DNA of 64,000 nucleotides from Granulicella aggregans (GTDB lineage Bacteria; Acidobacteriota; Terriglobia; Terriglobales; Acidobacteriaceae), in the NCBI RefSeq assembly GCF_025685565.1, contig NZ_JAGSYE010000002.1, positions 1,302,001 through 1,366,000 on the forward strand, in the 5' to 3' direction. A program made the translations under genes and the position numbers. The notes beneath the pieces were generated by a model, which worked only from the letters and a program-made list of their open reading frames with translations, did no database searches and was not told the origin of the DNA. Shown here one piece after another: positions 24,950-33,191 of the stretch. Each line of letters begins with the position of its first letter. Position 1 is the stretch's first letter.

Positions 24950-25744
24950 ATGCCTGGAACCCTTACCCCGATCGAGACAGAACGACGGCCCGAGCGGCGG
25001 CCGCAGCGTCGCACGGACGAACCGGACCACGGGGACCATGGCAACGGGCGGCGGCCACCTCCCGATAAGCGGACCGGCGGGGGCGGCGACAATGACGGCT
25101 GGAACGAACGTCCGCAGGGCAGCCGAGGGCCGAGGGAGAAGCTGAAGCGATATCGGCTCGGCGTCTTCTTTGCGCTGGCTGGCGATCTGATGTTCTTCGT
25201 CGCGATCGTCAGCGCCTTCTTCGTCTCGCAGGCGAGCGGACGATTCGATGCGTATAACAACTTCATCAACCCGTGGCTGCCGACGGCGATTCCGCCCGTA
25301 CTTTGGCTGAACACCGGCGTGCTGATCATCAGCTCCGTTACGGCGGAGATCGCCCGGCGGAAGATGTTTCACCAGTTCGACGTGATGGAAGAGTGGTTCG
25401 GGCTGGGCAAGCCGACCTCCCGGCGAGCGATGCCGTGGCTGGCGGCGACAGCTTTCCTTGGGCTGGTCTTCCTGGCGGGACAGTGGCTGGCGTGGCAGCA
25501 GTTGAACCTTCAGGGCGTCTTTATGCGCTCGAATGTGAGCAGCCACTTCTTCTTCCTGATTACAGGGGTTCACGGCATCCACCTGGTGCTGGGAGTGGGA
25601 GCGTTGGTGGGAGCGCTTCTTAGCCTCCGGTACTCGCAGCAGGTAGAGAACCGCCAGATCATCGTCGATTGCTCGGTCTGGTACTGGCACTCAATGGGGT
25701 TCTTCTGGATCTTCCTGTTCGTGTTGCTGGCGTTCTTCCAGTAG
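24950..25744 (+). CDS. coxC: Cytochrome c oxidase subunit III
   Basis: A protein of 264 residues. About 65 polar, Arg/Gly/Pro-rich residues precede five membrane segments. The family is recognised by RLGVFFALAGDLMFFVAIV and FFFLITGVHGIHLVLGVGAL. The usual Glu of the SExMFF motif is replaced by GDLMFF. Subunit III stabilises the D-channel side of subunit I. It lies 36 bp after coxA and 2 bp before a small membrane protein gene. Confidence 0.9.
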   Translation: MPGTLTPIETERRPERRPQRRTDEPDHGDHGNGRRPPPDKRTGGGGDNDGWNERPQGSRGPREKLKRYRLGVFFALAGDLMFFVAIVSAFFVSQASGRFDAYNNFINPWLPTAIPPVLWLNTGVLIISSVTAEIARRKMFHQFDVMEEWFGLGKPTSRRAMPWLAATAFLGLVFLAGQWLAWQQLNLQGVFMRSNVSSHFFFLITGVHGIHLVLGVGALVGALLSLRYSQQVENRQIIVDCSVWYWHSMGFFWIFLFVLLAFFQ

Positions 25745-25746
25745 CG

Positions 25747-25947
25747 ATGAGGCGGATTTTTTTACTAGGATTGCTGCTGGCTGGTTCGCTTTGCGCGCAT
25801 GGGCAGGGATGTAGTCAGTGCCGGGATAACGCTGCAGCAACGCCGCCTCAGACTCAGGCGGCGTATCGTCACGCAATTCTCTTGCTGGTGGTGGCAGCCG
25901 GGGGCATCTTCGCCGGGACTGTGGTAATGCTGAGGCGCTCGCGGTGA
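25747..25947 (+). CDS. Small CxxC membrane protein of the cox cluster
   Basis: A protein of 66 residues: a signal-like helix (RIFLLGLLLAGSLCAHG), then GCSQCRDNAAATPPQTQAAY with a CxxC motif, then a second helix (LLLVVAAGGIFAGTVVML) and a basic tail. It starts 2 bp after the coxC stop, so it belongs to the operon. The exported CxxC could bind copper or take part in disulfide or CuA assembly. No assembly factor homology is recognised. Confidence 0.7.
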   Translation: MRRIFLLGLLLAGSLCAHGQGCSQCRDNAAATPPQTQAAYRHAILLLVVAAGGIFAGTVVMLRRSR

Positions 25948-25948
25948 G

Positions 25949-26395
25949 CTAGTAACGTTTGTAGGGAAGGAACTTTCCCGACATCGCAATCTTCACTCGA
26001 TCCCCTCTTGGGTCTGGCTCGCGTTCGATCGACATGTTGAAGTCAATGGCGCTCATGATGCCGTCGCCAAACTCTTCTTGGATGAGCTCTTTCCAGGTTG
26101 TGCCGTAGACCTGAATGAGCTCGTAAAAGCGGTAGATCAAGGGGTCTGTGGGCGGAACCGAGGGTAGCGAGCCGCGATAGGGCGGGAAAGTGAGGAGTTT
26201 CGCTTCCTCTGCGGAAAGACCGAGAAGCTCAGCGGCCTTGGCTGCTTCATCAGCAGTCAGCGTCATCTGGCCGAGGAGCGCCGCAGTGTAGATGATCTCG
26301 GAACTATCGCCCAGAGCCGAGGCTATGGACTTCCAGGTCAGCCCGAGGGCGACCTTCTGGGCGATAATCCGCTCGGTAACTTGCTCTCGTGTCAT
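25949..26395 (-). CDS. cynS: Cyanate hydratase (cyanase)
   Basis: A protein of 148 residues. It catalyses cyanate + bicarbonate to CO2 and ammonia (via carbamate). The N-terminal helical DNA-binding-like domain and the C-terminal catalytic domain are both present. Arg89, Glu92 and Ser115 (YRFYELIQVYGTTWKE and GDGIMSAIDF) correspond to Arg96, Glu99 and Ser122 of the E. coli enzyme. The closing GKFLPYKRY is typical. AGGAGG precedes the ATG. It is convergent with the cox small gene, one base apart. No cynT or cynX partner is near. Confidence 0.96.
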   Translation of the reverse strand: MTREQVTERIIAQKVALGLTWKSIASALGDSSEIIYTAALLGQMTLTADEAAKAAELLGLSAEEAKLLTFPPYRGSLPSVPPTDPLIYRFYELIQVYGTTWKELIQEEFGDGIMSAIDFNMSIEREPDPRGDRVKIAMSGKFLPYKRY

Positions 26396-26449
26396 GGACG
26401 TCCTCCTGTAGATCTGCTGCTAGAAGGGTCTCATGCCGGGAACGAAGTT

Positions 26450-27040
26450 TCAGTAAGGGACGCCTTTTTCCCGCTCCGCTTTCATGGCGCGCATATACCA
26501 GTCGAACTCGTCGAAGAACTTGCCGGATTTTTCGGCGAGATCTTGGGTGAGAGCAACTCCTTCCGCGCTTAGCGATTCGCCTATGGACGGGATGGGCTGC
26601 AGGGATGGAATGGTGGGCAGCCCCACTTCCGGCAGAAGAGCGCGAAGTTGCATCGCAGCGCGGACGCCACCGTAGCGACCGGCCGAGTAGCAGACGATCG
26701 CCGAAGGGCGGAAGGCGTACTCCTCCAGGAAGTAGTCGATGAGATTGGTGAGGGCAGGCGGAATGCTGTGATTGTACTCGCCGCTGACGATCACGTAGCC
26801 GTCGGCGCGAGCGTAGAGCTCAGCGATCTGGGCCAGCTTTACGCGGAGCGAAGCTGAGTCCCCTGAGGTTTCGCTCTTGATCTCCTTCCACATCTTGTCC
26901 AGGAGTGGGAGGTCGAGCGCGGCGGCATCGATGAGGACGGCCTCATGCCCGCGCGCCTTGAGTTGAGAGAGGACCCACTTTGCGGCACGAGCGCCCATGC
27001 GCTCTGTGCGAACCGATCCCTGTAAAACCGCAACGACCAT
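26450..27040 (-). CDS. NADPH-dependent FMN reductase family protein
   Basis: A flavodoxin-fold reductase of 196 residues. It has VLQGSVRTERMGARAAKW (FMN phosphate loop), IVSGEYNHSIPPALTNLIDYF (the flavin-binding loop of the family) and CYSAGRYGGVRAAMQLR. Members reduce FMN or quinones with NADPH. The start at 27040 follows AAGGGGGATC. It lies between the poly(A) polymerase-like gene and cynS on the same strand. Confidence 0.87.
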   Translation of the reverse strand: MVVAVLQGSVRTERMGARAAKWVLSQLKARGHEAVLIDAAALDLPLLDKMWKEIKSETSGDSASLRVKLAQIAELYARADGYVIVSGEYNHSIPPALTNLIDYFLEEYAFRPSAIVCYSAGRYGGVRAAMQLRALLPEVGLPTIPSLQPIPSIGESLSAEGVALTQDLAEKSGKFFDEFDWYMRAMKAEREKGVPY

Positions 27041-27137
27041 TGAGAAGATCCCCCTTTGGTTGCTAGGATGCGGTTTTCTCACCGACCGAAAGCGTGACCG
27101 AGGCGCTTCACAATGCTGCCCTTCAAAGGATGAAAGA

Positions 27138-29123
27138 TCAGCGGCGTTTCTTTGCCGCGGCGGATTTCTTTGCGGGAACGACTGTCTTCTTCGCGACTGG
27201 TTTCGCCGTCGTCTTTGCACCCTTCACCGGAGACTTAGCAGCAGGCTTTGGGATCGCTTTAGCCGATGGCTTGGCGGAAGCTTTTACAGGCGCCTTGGCT
27301 GCCGCCTTATTGACGGCCGCTTTGCCGACGGGCTTGGGAGCGGGCTTCGCAGCCTGCTTCTTTGCCGACGGCTTCGAGGCTTTCACGGGCGTCTTCGCTG
27401 GAGCTGCCTTTTTGGCAACGGGGGCTTTCGCCACTGTCTTCTTCGCAGCTCTGGCCACGGTCTTTGCGGGAACCGTCTTCTTTGCCGGGGCCGCCTTGAC
27501 AGGCGCAATCTTCTTCGCGGCTGGGGCCGCCGCAGCGGAGGCGGCGATGGCCTTCACAGCTTTGGCGGGAACGGCCTTTGCGGGGGCAGGGGGAACGACC
27601 GCAGCCTTGGAAGGAGCGACCTTCGCCGGAGCATTCTTCTTCGGAGTTGGGGCAGCAGGTGTAGCAGACACCTCGGGCGTAGCAGATACCGGCGAAACGA
27701 CCTCGGTCACAGCCTCTTCTGAGTTCGAAGCAGCTTCGTCGTTGGCATCTTCGTTCCCTTCGACGGCCTGCTTCTTGGCCCTCCCCTTCGGGGATTTGGC
27801 GTCTTTTTTCGGCGCGCGCGGTCGGCGAAGATGGACTGGCGGCGGCGGGGCGGGAGGCGAGAACGGTTCCAGAAACGCCTTGAGGTCTTCGGGATCGGTC
27901 AACTTCCCGTCCATGAGCTCGAAGACGAGCGACTCGACGAAGGCATCGTAGCCCGGAAGTTCGGGAACGATGCGCATCTCCTGCATGAGCGCGTACGGAA
28001 CCTTCTGGCGAGCCTGCGGCCACTCGGTAAAGAAGCTCTTGAACTTCGCCTGGATGGCGGCGCTCTTCGAGGAGAAGGCCACCTGGAGGACGGCTTCGGG
28101 CTTGGCGGAGTAGAGCAGCTTCCAGGCCTGCGAGGGCAGCGCTGCCGTCTTCGCGGTCAGCTGGGCAGAGAGATCTTTCGCCTCGGCATCGAGCGCCTCA
28201 ATCTCGCGGACGAAGCCTACCCGAGGGAAGCTCGCCTTGAGGTCAGCAATCTCCGCAGCGGACATCTTGGCTGTGAGCAGAGGGAAGTTGGCAGCCGCGG
28301 GCGAGGGGTGGATACCCTGCATCTGGAGCTGGGTCTGGCTCTCGCGCAGACGTTCAAGCTCCGGCTCGTTCGCCTTGGCGGCGGTCCAGGCGGGCGCGAT
28401 CTCCTTGAGCCAACCTTCGGATTCGAGCCGCTTCAGGACCCGGATCGGGTCTTCCTCGTGGACTACCTCTTCGGCCTCGTATCCTCGGCTGAAGGCGGAA
28501 GCGACGGAGATGTATCCCTCCTGCTTGCCGGTCTCATAGCGGGACTGGGTCTTCTCGTCCATGCCCCATCCGAGCCGGGCCATGAGGCGGGTGGCGCGAA
28601 CCATGCGGATAGGGTCTTCGATGAAGCCGTAGTTGCTGACGAGGCGAAGTTCACGGTTTTCGATGTCGGCGACACCGTTCAACGGGTCCATGAGCAGCCC
28701 GAAAGAACCGGCATTGAGCGAGAGCGCCATGGCGTTGGCGGTAAAGTCGCGGCGACGGAGGTCGTCGAGGATGCCAGCGGGCTTCACCACCGGCTTTCCC
28801 GGCTTAGGGTAGGAGATGGTGAGAGTGCTGCCAAGCTCTACGCGGACACTTCCGGGGAAGCGGACAAAGAGCGCCTGACCGGCGTCCGACTCACCGGAGA
28901 TGACGCCGCCGGCCTTCTCGATGTCTTTCCGGAGTTTGAGGGCGTTGCCCTGGACCACTACATCGAGGTCGCGGACGGGCGAACCGCTGGTCAGATCGCG
29001 AACCGCGCCTCCGACGAGAAAAATGGTGAGACTGCGTTCACGGGCGATCTCGCGCAGGACATTCAGAGCATGCTGCTGGTCTTTCGAGAGTCTGCTTTCA
29101 AGCAGGTAGATGTAGTCGGCCAT
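27138..29123 (-). CDS. CCA/poly(A) polymerase-family nucleotidyltransferase with histone H1-like tail
   Basis: A protein of 661 residues. The N-terminal class II nucleotidyltransferase domain has FLVGGAVRDLTSG then RDLDVVVQG (catalytic DxD), the RRRDFTANAMAL motif and a helical neck (EDPIRMVRATRLMARL). No HD domain is seen. From about residue 430 the protein becomes low complexity, and the last 220 residues are almost only Ala, Lys, Pro, Val and Thr with PAKK/AKKT-type repeats, like histone H1 or HU-tail proteins. It would add CCA or A to RNA; the tail probably binds nucleic acid. The start at 29123 is chosen because the family core begins there; earlier in-frame ATGs exist at 29159 and 29234. 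Confidence 0.82.
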   Translation of the reverse strand: MADYIYLLESRLSKDQQHALNVLREIARERSLTIFLVGGAVRDLTSGSPVRDLDVVVQGNALKLRKDIEKAGGVISGESDAGQALFVRFPGSVRVELGSTLTISYPKPGKPVVKPAGILDDLRRRDFTANAMALSLNAGSFGLLMDPLNGVADIENRELRLVSNYGFIEDPIRMVRATRLMARLGWGMDEKTQSRYETGKQEGYISVASAFSRGYEAEEVVHEEDPIRVLKRLESEGWLKEIAPAWTAAKANEPELERLRESQTQLQMQGIHPSPAAANFPLLTAKMSAAEIADLKASFPRVGFVREIEALDAEAKDLSAQLTAKTAALPSQAWKLLYSAKPEAVLQVAFSSKSAAIQAKFKSFFTEWPQARQKVPYALMQEMRIVPELPGYDAFVESLVFELMDGKLTDPEDLKAFLEPFSPPAPPPPVHLRRPRAPKKDAKSPKGRAKKQAVEGNEDANDEAASNSEEAVTEVVSPVSATPEVSATPAAPTPKKNAPAKVAPSKAAVVPPAPAKAVPAKAVKAIAASAAAAPAAKKIAPVKAAPAKKTVPAKTVARAAKKTVAKAPVAKKAAPAKTPVKASKPSAKKQAAKPAPKPVGKAAVNKAAAKAPVKASAKPSAKAIPKPAAKSPVKGAKTTAKPVAKKTVVPAKKSAAAKKRR

Positions 29124-29410
29124 ATCTTCCGGGAACACTCCAGGGTGAGGAAACAGCATTGCGTTGCGAATCGCAGAGAAGCAACGGAGGTCTCCAGGCG
29201 ATTCCCGGAACGGCTCTAACTCTCTACGAATCAATCTCTTAGCGAGGCTAAAGAGACGGACGCAAAACCCAACTTTACCATAATGACGGCTTATTGGCCA
29301 CCATTATGCACCTTTTTTGTGGCGATCCACTCCCACGAAGGACTGAGTTGTGCGACAATCCGCCAGTTGCCTGCACGGCGAAGTGACAAGGCAAGGGCGG
29401 CGGGGAACTT

Positions 29411-29986
29411 ATGTCGAGCGCGAAGAAGAAGACGATCCTGCGGCGAATGACGGGCGAGATCCTACCTGGATATCTTCCCTTGTCAGGATTTACGCACGGC
29501 ACGGGCAGCGCCCGCGTGGTCGAGCTTCTCGACCTCTCCGGAAGGCTGATCGAGATCCCTCTAGGCGACGTAAGAATGATCAGCTACGTTCGCGACTTCA
29601 ACCTTGCGGACACCACCAACCCGGAGCGGCTGACGAGGCGGGCATTCCTGGCGCGGCCTCGCAACGAGGGGGTGTGGGTCCGGATGACTTTCCGGGGGGC
29701 AGATAGGTTCCCGGAGCGCGCCGCGGAGACGCTTGAGGGACTGGCGGCAGCAGACCTTTCGCTGCTGGACTCGCTGATGGAGGACGGCGGTCTGCACGTC
29801 GCGCCGCCGGACATCCGGTCGAACACGCAGCGAATCTTCGTGCCGCGGGCGGCGATCGATAGCCTACAGATTCTGGCGGTGATCACGACACCGTCGCGGA
29901 TGAAGCCGGTACCGGAGCGAACGCCGGAGGAGATCCAGAAGAGCCTGTTCGAGGCCCTAACGCCGCGCAATACCAGGCCGAACTGA
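29411..29986 (+). CDS. Conserved hypothetical protein (PilZ-sized, beta-rich)
   Basis: A protein of 191 residues with no signal or membrane segment. Strands include ARVVELLDLSGRLIEIPLGD and GVWVRMTFRGAD, a mid-protein helix AAETLEGLAAADLSLL and a closing basic tail. I do not recognise the family. GGGGA precedes the ATG. It lies just upstream of lpxD, divergent from the nucleotidyltransferase gene. The upstream gap holds a 7-bp inverted repeat (CATAATG/CATTATG, about 29279-29307) that might be an operator. Confidence 0.7.
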   Translation: MSSAKKKTILRRMTGEILPGYLPLSGFTHGTGSARVVELLDLSGRLIEIPLGDVRMISYVRDFNLADTTNPERLTRRAFLARPRNEGVWVRMTFRGADRFPERAAETLEGLAAADLSLLDSLMEDGGLHVAPPDIRSNTQRIFVPRAAIDSLQILAVITTPSRMKPVPERTPEEIQKSLFEALTPRNTRPN

Positions 29987-30037
29987 CCGGGCCGAAATGA
30001 GTACGGGAGGGCGTGCCGGGCGGCTACAATCGTCGTC

Positions 30038-31090
30038 ATGCCTATCGATTCCCTGCTACCGGATGCGCCCGCAATCACGATCACCCTGTCGGCCCTAGCC
30101 GAACGGCTCGGTGCCCATTTGACGGGCGATCCAGAGGCGCTGGTCAAGGGTGTTGCAGGGATCGAAGAGGCGGGTCCGGGTGAGCTGACCTTCGTAGCGA
30201 ATCCAAAATACGCCGCCCAAGCGCGCTACACGGCGGCGGCGGCGGTGCTGGTGGAGCCGGAGTTTCCCGAGATCCCCGCTCCGACGCTGCGGGTTGCGAA
30301 TCCTTACCTGGCATTCGCGCGGGCGATCGAGATCTTTTACAGCGCGCCGGCGTATGTGCCGGGCATTCATCCCACGGCGGTGGTCGCTGAGACGGCTCGG
30401 ATCGGAGCGAATGCGCATATTGGGGCGTACGCCGTGATCGGGGAACACGTCATTCTGGGGGATGACGCGGTCGTCCTCTCCCACGTGGTGCTGTATCCGC
30501 ATGTGCGAACGGGTGATCGGTTCTTCGCGCATGCGCACGCGGTAGTGAGGGAACACTGCAGGCTGGGCGATGATGTGACGCTCCAGAATGGCGCGATCGT
30601 GGGCGCGGACGGCTTTGGATTTGCCCGGCAGCACGGGAAAGAGTTCGCAGGACGAGCGTGGTACAAGATCCGCCAATCGGGAGCGGCGGTACTGGAAGAC
30701 TCTGTGGAAGTACAGGCGAACGCTTGTATCGACCGGGCTTCCATCGGCGAGACGCGGGTGGGCTCGGGCAGCAAGATCGACAACCTGGTGCAGGTGGGGC
30801 ATGGGTCGACGGTGGGGAGAGATACGCTGTTGTGCGCACAGGTGGGGCTGGCGGGATCGACGGCTGTGGGGAACAATGTGATCCTGGCCGGGCAGGTTGG
30901 GGTTGCGGGGCACTGCACTGTGGGCGATGGAGCGATCGCCACGGCGCAGAGCGGAATACCGGGCGACGTGGCGCCGGGAATCACGGTGAGCGGATATCCG
31001 GCGATCGAGAACCGGCAGTGGCTGCGTTCGGTCGCGATCTTTAACCGGCTTCCAGAGATCGTCAGGCAACTGAAAGCGAAGAGTGAATAA
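30038..31090 (+). CDS. lpxD: UDP-3-O-acylglucosamine N-acyltransferase LpxD
   Basis: A protein of 350 residues. An N-terminal uridine-binding domain (ALAERLGAHLTGDPEALVKG, ELTFVANPKY) precedes a left-handed beta-helix of hexapeptide repeats (TARIGANAHIGAYAVIGE and following), the catalytic histidine region GVAGHCTVGDG, and a C-terminal helix. It adds the second hydroxyacyl chain to UDP-glucosamine in lipid A synthesis. A TACAAT ends 7 bp before the ATG with no ribosome site, so the message may be leaderless. Confidence 0.95.
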   Translation: MPIDSLLPDAPAITITLSALAERLGAHLTGDPEALVKGVAGIEEAGPGELTFVANPKYAAQARYTAAAAVLVEPEFPEIPAPTLRVANPYLAFARAIEIFYSAPAYVPGIHPTAVVAETARIGANAHIGAYAVIGEHVILGDDAVVLSHVVLYPHVRTGDRFFAHAHAVVREHCRLGDDVTLQNGAIVGADGFGFARQHGKEFAGRAWYKIRQSGAAVLEDSVEVQANACIDRASIGETRVGSGSKIDNLVQVGHGSTVGRDTLLCAQVGLAGSTAVGNNVILAGQVGVAGHCTVGDGAIATAQSGIPGDVAPGITVSGYPAIENRQWLRSVAIFNRLPEIVRQLKAKSE

Positions 31091-31153
31091 ACTGAAATCA
31101 ACTGCAAATGTGCGCAAGGACACACTACGTGCTCTCAGTTCGCATCCAAGTTG

Positions 31154-31984
31154 ATGATGAGTGACTCAATTTCGATCAGTTCCATTGAAGCAGGACGGAG
31201 TAACGGTCCATCAGTGAGGGTGCTGCTTCTGGACGACGAGCCCACCACGCTGTTCCTGCGAAGCCTTGCGCTGCGGCAACAGGGGTACGAGTGCGCGGCG
31301 GCGAGCACGGTGGAAGAGGCCATGGAGGCCATCGCCGAGATCGACATAGCCGTGCTGGACTACCACCTCGGCGAAGGAAAGTTCGGAACCGAAGTGGCGA
31401 CGCGGCTCAAGGAGGCGCGTCCGGAGGTGCCAATCATCATCCTCTCGGCGACGCTGGAGTACCGGTTTGGCGGCGTTGAGGATATGCATCTGCTGAAGGG
31501 ATACAGCTCCAATGAGGACCTGATCAATGCGCTGCGGTCGCTGGAGGCCAAGCGGCGGGGCACGCCGGTGGTGGTGGATGCTCGCGAATTCTTTTACTCG
31601 CGGATCGGCCTGGCAATTGGCTCGGATGTGCTGGTGCAGGTGCTGGGTGCGGACGGGCGATGGGTCTACGTGAATGAGGCCGCCGCGGATTACCTGGGAC
31701 AGCCGCGAGAGTGGTTTCCGGGCCGCAGCCTCTTCGACGAAATGCCGACCATGATGCGCGACTGGCGGCAGATCATCAGTTCGGTTGCGATGCAGCGGGA
31801 GACGTATATCGATCGCAGCCGTCGCGGACTGCTTGCGATCGACCCGACGGGCCTTGAGTCGACGGGGGAGACTGGCACGCCCGCATGGAGTGTTCTGGCG
31901 TTTCCGATAAGCCTTCACGACGGGCGGAATGGAGTCGTCCTGACGGCCCGACTGCTAGGTGCCAGCTATGTTCTGCCGGAATAG
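31154..31984 (+). CDS. Response regulator with a C-terminal PAS-like domain
   Basis: A protein of 276 residues. The receiver domain (about 20-135) has the acidic pair (Asp27-Asp28), the phospho-acceptor Asp69 (AVLDYHLGEG), a Ser/Thr in IILSATLE and a Lys in LLKGYSS. The second half looks like a PAS domain (LGADGRWVYVNEAAADYLGQPREWF). It has no DNA-binding or enzymatic output, so signalling probably goes through protein contacts. No paired histidine kinase is near. The start may be either of two adjacent ATGs (31154 or 31157). Confidence 0.83.
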   Translation: MMSDSISISSIEAGRSNGPSVRVLLLDDEPTTLFLRSLALRQQGYECAAASTVEEAMEAIAEIDIAVLDYHLGEGKFGTEVATRLKEARPEVPIIILSATLEYRFGGVEDMHLLKGYSSNEDLINALRSLEAKRRGTPVVVDAREFFYSRIGLAIGSDVLVQVLGADGRWVYVNEAAADYLGQPREWFPGRSLFDEMPTMMRDWRQIISSVAMQRETYIDRSRRGLLAIDPTGLESTGETGTPAWSVLAFPISLHDGRNGVVLTARLLGASYVLPE

Positions 31985-32005
31985 CGCGGCTGGTAGGCTG
32001 AGTAG

Positions 32006-32422
32006 ATGAGGAAGAAGATGTGCGACGTCGCAACTGCGGGCGCGGGGCAATGGAAGAGATCGGTGCGCGGACGGAGAGTTGCAGGCGTGGTTGCCGTGCT
32101 GGCAGCGGTTTTGATGATCTCGGGCTGCCACTCCGCTTATGTGAGTGCGACGATCAGCAATCACGGCCCAACACCAATCTCGGTGGTGCAGGTGGAGTAT
32201 CCGAGCGCAAGCTTCGGAACGCAGACCATTGCGCCGGGGCAGGAGTTCAAGTACCGGTTCAAGGTGCTCGGCTCGGGGACGGTGAAGCTCGCTTACACGG
32301 ACGCTGCGCAGGTAGAGCATAAGTTCACGGGGCCTCCGCTCAAAGAAGGCGATGAAGGAAGTCTCTCCGTCGTGGCGGGAGTGGGCGATCCGCGCTGGAG
32401 TCTTTCCTTGCGGTCGCGATGA
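32006..32422 (+). CDS. Hypothetical lipoprotein
   Basis: A protein of 138 residues with a signal peptide whose lipobox is VLMISGC (Cys near 41), giving a mature acylated protein of about 98 residues. The mature part is beta-rich (SATISNHGPTPISVVQVEY, EFKYRFKVLGSGTVKLAY), resembling a small immunoglobulin-like domain. No family is recognised. TAGGCT ends 6 bp before the ATG, fitting a leaderless start. Confidence 0.75.
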   Translation: MRKKMCDVATAGAGQWKRSVRGRRVAGVVAVLAAVLMISGCHSAYVSATISNHGPTPISVVQVEYPSASFGTQTIAPGQEFKYRFKVLGSGTVKLAYTDAAQVEHKFTGPPLKEGDEGSLSVVAGVGDPRWSLSLRSR

Positions 32423-32507
32423 CCGTGCGTACACGGTATGCTTGATGCAATCGAAGTGGCTTCTTCCGCAGGTGTTCGCGCGCGGGTCGCTACGATAGAC
32501 TTTGCTT

Positions 32508-33191
32508 ATGCCGCATGGCTTTTTTATCACCTTCGAGGGTCTGGACGGCTCGGGCAAGACGACACAGCTTCGCCGACTGGCGGCCTCTTTGACGAGGCTG
32601 GGGCATAAGGTGGTCTCGCTGCGGCAGCCGGGTGGGACGGCGCTCGGTGACCGAATCCGCGGTGTGGTGCTTGATTCGCGAAGCGAGAGTTCGCTGGGAG
32701 CGATCGCGCCCGTAGCCGAGTTGACGCTGATGTTCGCTGACCGCGCGCAGGCTATCGCCGAGGTAGTTCTTCCCGCGCTTGAGGATGGAGCCATCGTGCT
32801 GTGCGACCGGTTTACGGACAGCTCCGAGGCCTACCAGGGCGGCGGACGCGAGCTTGGCAGTGCGCGGGTGCTGGCGCTTCATGCGGCGGTCTGCGACGGC
32901 CTGCAGCCAGACCTGACGATCCTGCTGCTGCCACCTCTGGAGCCGTCGCTGGAGCGGGCGCGGAACAGGAACCAGCGGCATGTGGCGAAGCTGGGCACCG
33001 ATGAAAACCGCTTCGAGCGCGAGGGCGATCCGTTCTACCGCCGCATCTATGCGAAGTATCAGGAGATTGCGGCGAGGGATACGGGACGGGTGGTAACGAT
33101 TGCGGATGAGGCTTCGATCAACGTGATCGAGGAGAAGATCTACGAGATCGTCAATGCGCGGATCTCGGTGGATTCGCAGGAGGCCAGATGA
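32508..33191 (+). CDS. tmk: Thymidylate kinase
   Basis: A protein of 227 residues. It has the P-loop FEGLDGSGKTTQL, the DR(F/Y) motif in LCDRFTDSSEAYQGGGRELG and a LID region with RARNRNQRH. It phosphorylates dTMP to dTDP. TAGACT ends 6 bp before the ATG and no ribosome site is seen. The stop overlaps the P450 start (ATGA), a surprising functional pair. Confidence 0.94.
   Translation: MPHGFFITFEGLDGSGKTTQLRRLAASLTRLGHKVVSLRQPGGTALGDRIRGVVLDSRSESSLGAIAPVAELTLMFADRAQAIAEVVLPALEDGAIVLCDRFTDSSEAYQGGGRELGSARVLALHAAVCDGLQPDLTILLLPPLEPSLERARNRNQRHVAKLGTDENRFEREGDPFYRRIYAKYQEIAARDTGRVVTIADEASINVIEEKIYEIVNARISVDSQEAR

Noticed and set aside
27831..29219. Long plus-strand open frame (462 codons) across the nucleotidyltransferase gene
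   Set aside because: It is antisense to a protein with clear catalytic motifs, and its own translation shows no domain; long antisense frames are expected at this G+C content.
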